DNA of 9,517 nucleotides, taken from NCBI GenBank assembly GCA_003132865.1, contig PKYZ01000816.1, positions 2,410-11,926 of the forward strand. Direction: 5' to 3'. Under the pieces are notes generated by a model, which worked only from the letters and a program-made list of their open reading frames with translations, was not told where the DNA came from and did not search any database. Shown piece after piece: positions 5,813-9,517 of the stretch; the first letter of the stretch is position 1, and each line of letters begins with the position of its first letter. This DNA is from Bryobacterales bacterium (GTDB lineage: Bacteria > Acidobacteriota > Terriglobia > Bryobacterales > Bryobacteraceae). Both the position numbers and the translations under genes were made by a program.

Positions 5813-7041
5813 TGACGAACACGGAGTGGGCCGCGCGGTTCAAGCAGGAGCTGACGGGCAATATTCTGCCGTTTTGGATGCGCCACACCGTGGATCGCGA
5901 AAACGGCGGCTTCTACGGCGGCATTGATTGCGACATGCAAATTGACAAGCAGGCGCCGCGCGCTTCCGTCATCAACGCCCGCATCCTATGGACTTTCTCC
6001 GCCGCGGCGCGCATTCTGGGTGATGCTGCTTACCGCGAGACGGCCGATTGGGCGTACCGCTACATTGTCGATAAGTTCTGGGACAAAGGATACGGAGGCG
6101 TTTATTGGATGCTCGATTACCAGGGCCGGCCCCTTTCGCTCCGGAAGCAGATCTACGCGCAGGCTTTCGCCGCCTATGGCATGGCCGAATACTTCCGGGC
6201 GACGGGAAAAGCGGAAAGCGTGGAATGGGCGAAGCAGATCTATCGTCTCATCGAAGAGAAGAGCGGCGAGCCTGAGCACGGTGGATATCTGGAAGCCCGC
6301 GCCCGCGACTGGAGCCCTTTAGAGGATGTGCGGCTGAGCGACAAAGACTTGAATAGCCCTAAGTCGATGAACACGCACCTGCACGTGTTGGAGGCTTACA
6401 CCAACCTGCTGCGTGTGTGGGCCGGCCCCGGCCTGCGGGCCAGTTTGAAGCGGCTGCTGGAAGTGACCATGGATCGCATCGTGGATAACTCCACCGGTCA
6501 CTTCAAAATGTTCTTTGACAACCAATGGACGTCGATGTCGGATCATGTTTCGTTCGGACATGACATTGAAGGTAGTTGGCTGATCCTGGAAGCGGCCGAA
6601 GTGCTGGGGGACGGCGCGTTGCTCGACCGTGCGCGGAAACTGGCCGTCCGAATGGCCCAAGCTGTCTACGAAGAAGGCCTGGATAAGGACGGCAGCCTGT
6701 TCTACGAGGCCTCGCACGGCCGGCTGGTCGATCCGAACAAACACTGGTGGGCGCAAGCCGAAGCGGTGGTGGGGTTCTATAACGCCTGGCAAGTCTCCGG
6801 GCAGGAACACTTTCGGAACGCTGCATATCGCGCCTGGGAATACATTGAAGACAAGGTCGTGGATAAGGTCCACGGCGAATGGCACGCGAAATTGAAGCCG
6901 GATGGCACGCCGCGGAAAGCAGAGGACGATCCGGACGCTTGCCTGGTCGGCGCATGGAAATGCCCGTACCACAACGCCCGTGTCTGTCTAGAAATGTGGG
7001 GCAGGCTCTTAGCCTGCGGCGGCCTCTCAGGCCGCCCCTAA
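5809..7041 (+). CDS. Cellobiose 2-epimerase
   Basis: 410 residues; ATG 5809 or the next codon, ATG 5812, could be used, coupled to the upstream stop. It reversibly epimerises C2 of the reducing-end sugar of beta-1,4 disaccharides: cellobiose to glucosylmannose, mannobiose to mannosylglucose (EC 5.1.3.11). It belongs to the AGE (alpha/alpha)6 barrel family. Arg58 (NARILW), His192 (NTHLH), His251 (FGHDIEGSW) and His388 (CPYHNAR) match the catalytic Arg and three His of characterised enzymes. The 59-residue spacing of the first two His agrees with the Rhodothermus and Ruminococcus enzymes as I recall them; the third is about 6 residues further away, implying a small insertion near residues 365-380. 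HWWAQAEA (312-319) is the usual tryptophan pair. The last 13 residues (398-410) are encoded by two perfect hairpins and look added on. Confidence 0.93.
   Translation: MMTNTEWAARFKQELTGNILPFWMRHTVDRENGGFYGGIDCDMQIDKQAPRASVINARILWTFSAAARILGDAAYRETADWAYRYIVDKFWDKGYGGVYWMLDYQGRPLSLRKQIYAQAFAAYGMAEYFRATGKAESVEWAKQIYRLIEEKSGEPEHGGYLEARARDWSPLEDVRLSDKDLNSPKSMNTHLHVLEAYTNLLRVWAGPGLRASLKRLLEVTMDRIVDNSTGHFKMFFDNQWTSMSDHVSFGHDIEGSWLILEAAEVLGDGALLDRARKLAVRMAQAVYEEGLDKDGSLFYEASHGRLVDPNKHWWAQAEAVVGFYNAWQVSGQEHFRNAAYRAWEYIEDKVVDKVHGEWHAKLKPDGTPRKAEDDPDACLVGAWKCPYHNARVCLEMWGRLLACGGLSGRP
7001..7036 (+). repeat. Two adjoining perfect hairpins at the end of the epimerase gene (REP-like)
   Basis: The first stem is GCAGGCT (7001-7007), loop CTT, AGCCTGC (7011-7017). 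The second follows with no gap: GGCGGCCT (7018-7025), loop CTC, AGGCCGCC (7029-7036). Both are perfect, 7 and 8 bp, with three-base loops and a shared AGGCT/GGCCT core. They encode the last residues of the epimerase and end 11 bases before the cellobiose phosphorylase start. Such twin palindromes resemble REP-type elements, which can shape mRNA decay or ribosome access within operons. There is no T-run, so strong termination is unlikely. Confidence 0.7.
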
Positions 7042-7047
7042 CTACTT

Positions 7048-9492
7048 ATGCAATACGGATACTTCGACGACCAAAACCGGGAATATGTAATCACCCGGCC
7101 AGATACACCCCTGCCATGGATCAACTATCTGGGATGCCAGGCTTACTTCGGCATCATCTCCAACACCGCGGGTGGTTACTCTTTCTATCGCGACGCGCGC
7201 CTGCGCCGCATCACGCGCTATCGATATAACAATGTCCCCTTCGACCTGGGCGGACGCTACATCTATGTGCGCGACAACGAGACGGGCGATTACTGGTCGC
7301 CCTCCTGGCAGCCCACCCACGCCGATCCGGAGCAGTACACTTGCCGCCACGGCATGGGCTACAGCACCATCGGCTCCCAGCGCCGTGGCATTTCGGCCAG
7401 CACGCGCTATTTCGTGCCGCTGGACGAGAATCTCGAAATCTGGCAGTTCACGGTCTCGAACCAGAGGCAGACGCCCGCCGCGCTATCGGTCTTCTCGGCC
7501 ATCGAATTCTGCCTGTGGGATGCGCAGGACGACTCCACCAATTTCCAGCGCAACTTCAGCATCGGAGAGGTGGAGATCGAAGACGGCGTCATCTATCATA
7601 AGACCGAATACCGCGAGCGCCGCGATCACTTCGCCTGGTTCGCCTGCTCGGCCGAGCTGGCCGGGTTCGACACACAGCGCGACGTTTTCCTCGGCCCCAC
7701 GCGCGGATGGGACCGGCCTGCGGCCGTGGAGCGCGGCGAATCCTGCAACTCGGTGGCGCACGGATGGGCGCCCATCGGCTCGCACCATGTGCGCCTCGTC
7801 CTGCAGCCAGGCGAAACACGGCAGATCCTTTTTGTTTTGGGCTACCACGAGAACCCCAAGGACGAAAAGTTCGACCCTCCCGATTCCCAGATCGTCAACA
7901 AGAAGACCGTCAAACCCACCATCGCCCGGTATCTTGTCCCGGCGAACGTGGACTTGGCCTTCCGGAAACTACGCACTTACTGGGACGGCCTGCTGGGCAT
8001 CTGCCAGGTGGAGACACCCGACATCCACACCGACCGCATGGTGAACGTGTGGAACGCCTACCAATGCATGGCGACCTTCAACATGTCGCGGTCGGCGTCG
8101 TTCTATGAATCGGGCATCGGGCGCGGACTCGGCTTCCGCGATTCCAACCAGGATCTGCTGGGCTTCGTGCACATGATCCCGGAGCGCGCCCGCGAGCGCA
8201 TCCTCGATCTGGCCGCCACACAGCTTCCCAGTGGCGGCGCGTATCACCAATACCAGCCGCTTACGAAGAAGGGCAACAACGACGTCGGCGGCAATTTCAA
8301 CGACGATCCGCACTGGCTCATCGTGGGCGTCGCGGCGTATCTGAAGGAGACTGGCGACTGGAGCATTCTGGACGAGCCGGTCGAGTACGACAATCAGTCC
8401 GGCTCCGAGCAGCCGCTCTACGAGCACTTGCAGCGCAGCTTCCGTTACACGCTCGAGCGGCTCGGACCGCACGGGCTGCCGCTGATCGGCCGCGCCGATT
8501 GGAACGATTGCCTGAATCTGAACTGCTTCTCCGATACGCCCGGCCAATCGTTCCAGACCACCACCAATAAAGAGGGTAAAGTGGCCGAGTCGGTCTTCAT
8601 CGGCGGACTGTTCGTGCTGGCCGCGAAGGAACTGGCTGGGCTAGCGCGGCATAGCGGCCATGCAGACGAAGCCCCCGGTTATCTGGCCGAAGGCGCGCGC
8701 ATGGAGGAAACCGTCCGCCGGCACGGCTGGGACGGCGAGTGGTTCCTGCGCGCGTACGACGACTTCGGCAACAAGGTCGGATCGAAGGAGTGCGCCGAGG
8801 GAAAGATCTTCATCGAGCCGCAAGGTTTCTGCGTTCTGGCGGGCATCGGCCTCGAAGACGGGTTGGCGCGCCGCGCGCTCGAATCCGTGCGCAAGCACCT
8901 GGCCACGCCGCATGGCATCGTGCTGCAGCAGCCGGCGTACTCGCGCTACTACCTGCACCTCGGCGAGATTTCGTCATACCCGCCGGGCTACAAGGAAAAC
9001 GCGGGGATTTTCTGTCACAACAACCCGTGGGTGATCATCGCCGAGGCGATGGCCGGCAATGGCGACGGCGCCCACGATTACTATTCGCGCATCAACCCTT
9101 CGGCGCGCGAAGCCATCAGCGACGTGCACCGCTGCGAGCCGTATGTCTACGCGCAGATGATCGCCGGGCGCGATGCGCCCACGCATGGCGAAGCCAAGAA
9201 CTCCTGGCTGACCGGCACGGCGGCGTGGAATTACTACGCCATCGTGCAGTGGATTCTCGGGATACGTCCCGCCTACGACGGCTTGCAGATCGCGCCAGCC
9301 ATCCCCGAGCGATGGACGGGCTTCCGCGCGGTGCGCCGGTTCCGCGGCGTGACGTATCACATCACCGTGCGCCGCGAAGGGACGGGCAATGCCGTGAATC
9401 TGACGGTAGATGGCCAGCCAGTAGCGGGCGACGTGATTCCGGCGCCGGCCGATGGCCGCACCGACGTAGCCGTAGAAGTGACGCTGCACTAA
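7048..9492 (+). CDS. cbp: GH94 cellobiose phosphorylase
   Basis: 814 residues, full length for the family. It catalyses cellobiose + phosphate to alpha-glucose 1-phosphate + glucose with inversion (EC 2.4.1.20), in the cytoplasm. The N-terminal beta-sandwich opens [19 protein letters not shown] and contains [12 protein letters not shown] (183-194); the (alpha/alpha)6 catalytic barrel follows. [14 protein letters not shown] (481-494) is typical of cellobiose phosphorylases; chitobiose phosphorylases have DWNDGM. Compared with the Cellvibrio/Cellulomonas enzyme as I recall it, Arg359, Asp365, Trp485 and the catalytic acid Asp487 match Arg362, Asp368, Trp488 and Asp490. Glu640, Lys649, His657 and Thr722 match Glu649, Lys658, and the phosphate-binding His666 and Thr731. 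Only 6 bases separate it from the epimerase stop and no Shine-Dalgarno is seen. The start is fixed by the conserved opening. Confidence 0.96.
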   Translation: MQYGYFDDQNREYVITRPDTPLPWINYLGCQAYFGIISNTAGGYSFYRDARLRRITRYRYNNVPFDLGGRYIYVRDNETGDYWSPSWQPTHADPEQYTCRHGMGYSTIGSQRRGISASTRYFVPLDENLEIWQFTVSNQRQTPAALSVFSAIEFCLWDAQDDSTNFQRNFSIGEVEIEDGVIYHKTEYRERRDHFAWFACSAELAGFDTQRDVFLGPTRGWDRPAAVERGESCNSVAHGWAPIGSHHVRLVLQPGETRQILFVLGYHENPKDEKFDPPDSQIVNKKTVKPTIARYLVPANVDLAFRKLRTYWDGLLGICQVETPDIHTDRMVNVWNAYQCMATFNMSRSASFYESGIGRGLGFRDSNQDLLGFVHMIPERARERILDLAATQLPSGGAYHQYQPLTKKGNNDVGGNFNDDPHWLIVGVAAYLKETGDWSILDEPVEYDNQSGSEQPLYEHLQRSFRYTLERLGPHGLPLIGRADWNDCLNLNCFSDTPGQSFQTTTNKEGKVAESVFIGGLFVLAAKELAGLARHSGHADEAPGYLAEGARMEETVRRHGWDGEWFLRAYDDFGNKVGSKECAEGKIFIEPQGFCVLAGIGLEDGLARRALESVRKHLATPHGIVLQQPAYSRYYLHLGEISSYPPGYKENAGIFCHNNPWVIIAEAMAGNGDGAHDYYSRINPSAREAISDVHRCEPYVYAQMIAGRDAPTHGEAKNSWLTGTAAWNYYAIVQWILGIRPAYDGLQIAPAIPERWTGFRAVRRFRGVTYHITVRREGTGNAVNLTVDGQPVAGDVIPAPADGRTDVAVEVTLH

Positions 9493-9496
9493 CATC

Positions 9497-9517
9497 ATGT
9501 ACTACTATCCATCAGTT
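9497..9517 (+). CDS. Possible start of a further operon gene, cut by the window edge
   Basis: An ATG 4 bases after the cellobiose phosphorylase stop opens a frame of seven codons (MYYYPSV) that runs off the window. The tight spacing resembles the other junctions in this operon, but seven codons say nothing about product and there is no visible ribosome site. It may be chance. Confidence 0.25.

Overview
The window reads as chromosomal DNA of a GC-rich, Gram-negative soil-type bacterium. The mix of gene families suggests Acidobacteriota, perhaps a Solibacter/Bryobacter relative: Tat-exported WD40 and aldo/keto reductase proteins, an ATP synthase membrane-sector cluster without its F1 genes, a signal-peptide-bearing c subunit, and GT-rich intergenic palindromes. 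That placement is inference from style; there is no rRNA or marker gene here. Coding density is high, no gene looks broken, and there is no tRNA, rRNA, CRISPR array or transposase.

Layout. (1) 132-1601: an exported seven-bladed WD40 propeller ending in an unusual array of cysteine-rich octapeptides. (2) 1629-3575: a plus-strand run of fmdB-type zinc ribbon, atpZ, atpI, atpB (a subunit) and atpE (c subunit). The genes abut or overlap by 11 bp up to atpB; a 97-bp gap with a possible Shine-Dalgarno-masking hairpin then precedes atpE. atpF, atpH and the F1 genes do not follow. (3) 3576-3662: a long imperfect GT-rich inverted repeat between convergent genes. (4) 3663-4535, minus strand: a Tat-exported aldo/keto reductase. 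(5) 4619-9492, plus strand: a tight three-gene sugar operon, divergent from the reductase. It encodes a GH130 mannosylglucose phosphorylase, a cellobiose 2-epimerase and a GH94 cellobiose phosphorylase. The first 21 bases of a possible fourth gene lie at the right edge.

The three sugar enzymes make a coherent cytoplasmic route for beta-1,4 disaccharides from mannan, glucomannan and cellulose. The epimerase converts the reducing-end residue between glucose and mannose. It can turn mannobiose into mannosylglucose, which GH130 phosphorolyses to mannose 1-phosphate and glucose. It can also turn glucosylmannose into cellobiose, which GH94 phosphorolyses to glucose 1-phosphate and glucose. One epimerase can thus feed two phosphorylases, so all four Glc/Man beta-1,4 disaccharides are covered and bond energy is kept as sugar phosphate. 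No transporter, regulator or extracellular glycanase is visible here.

The least explained items are the Cys-rich repeat tail of the WD40 protein, the back-to-back perfect hairpins that form the end of the epimerase gene, and the atpE leader hairpin.
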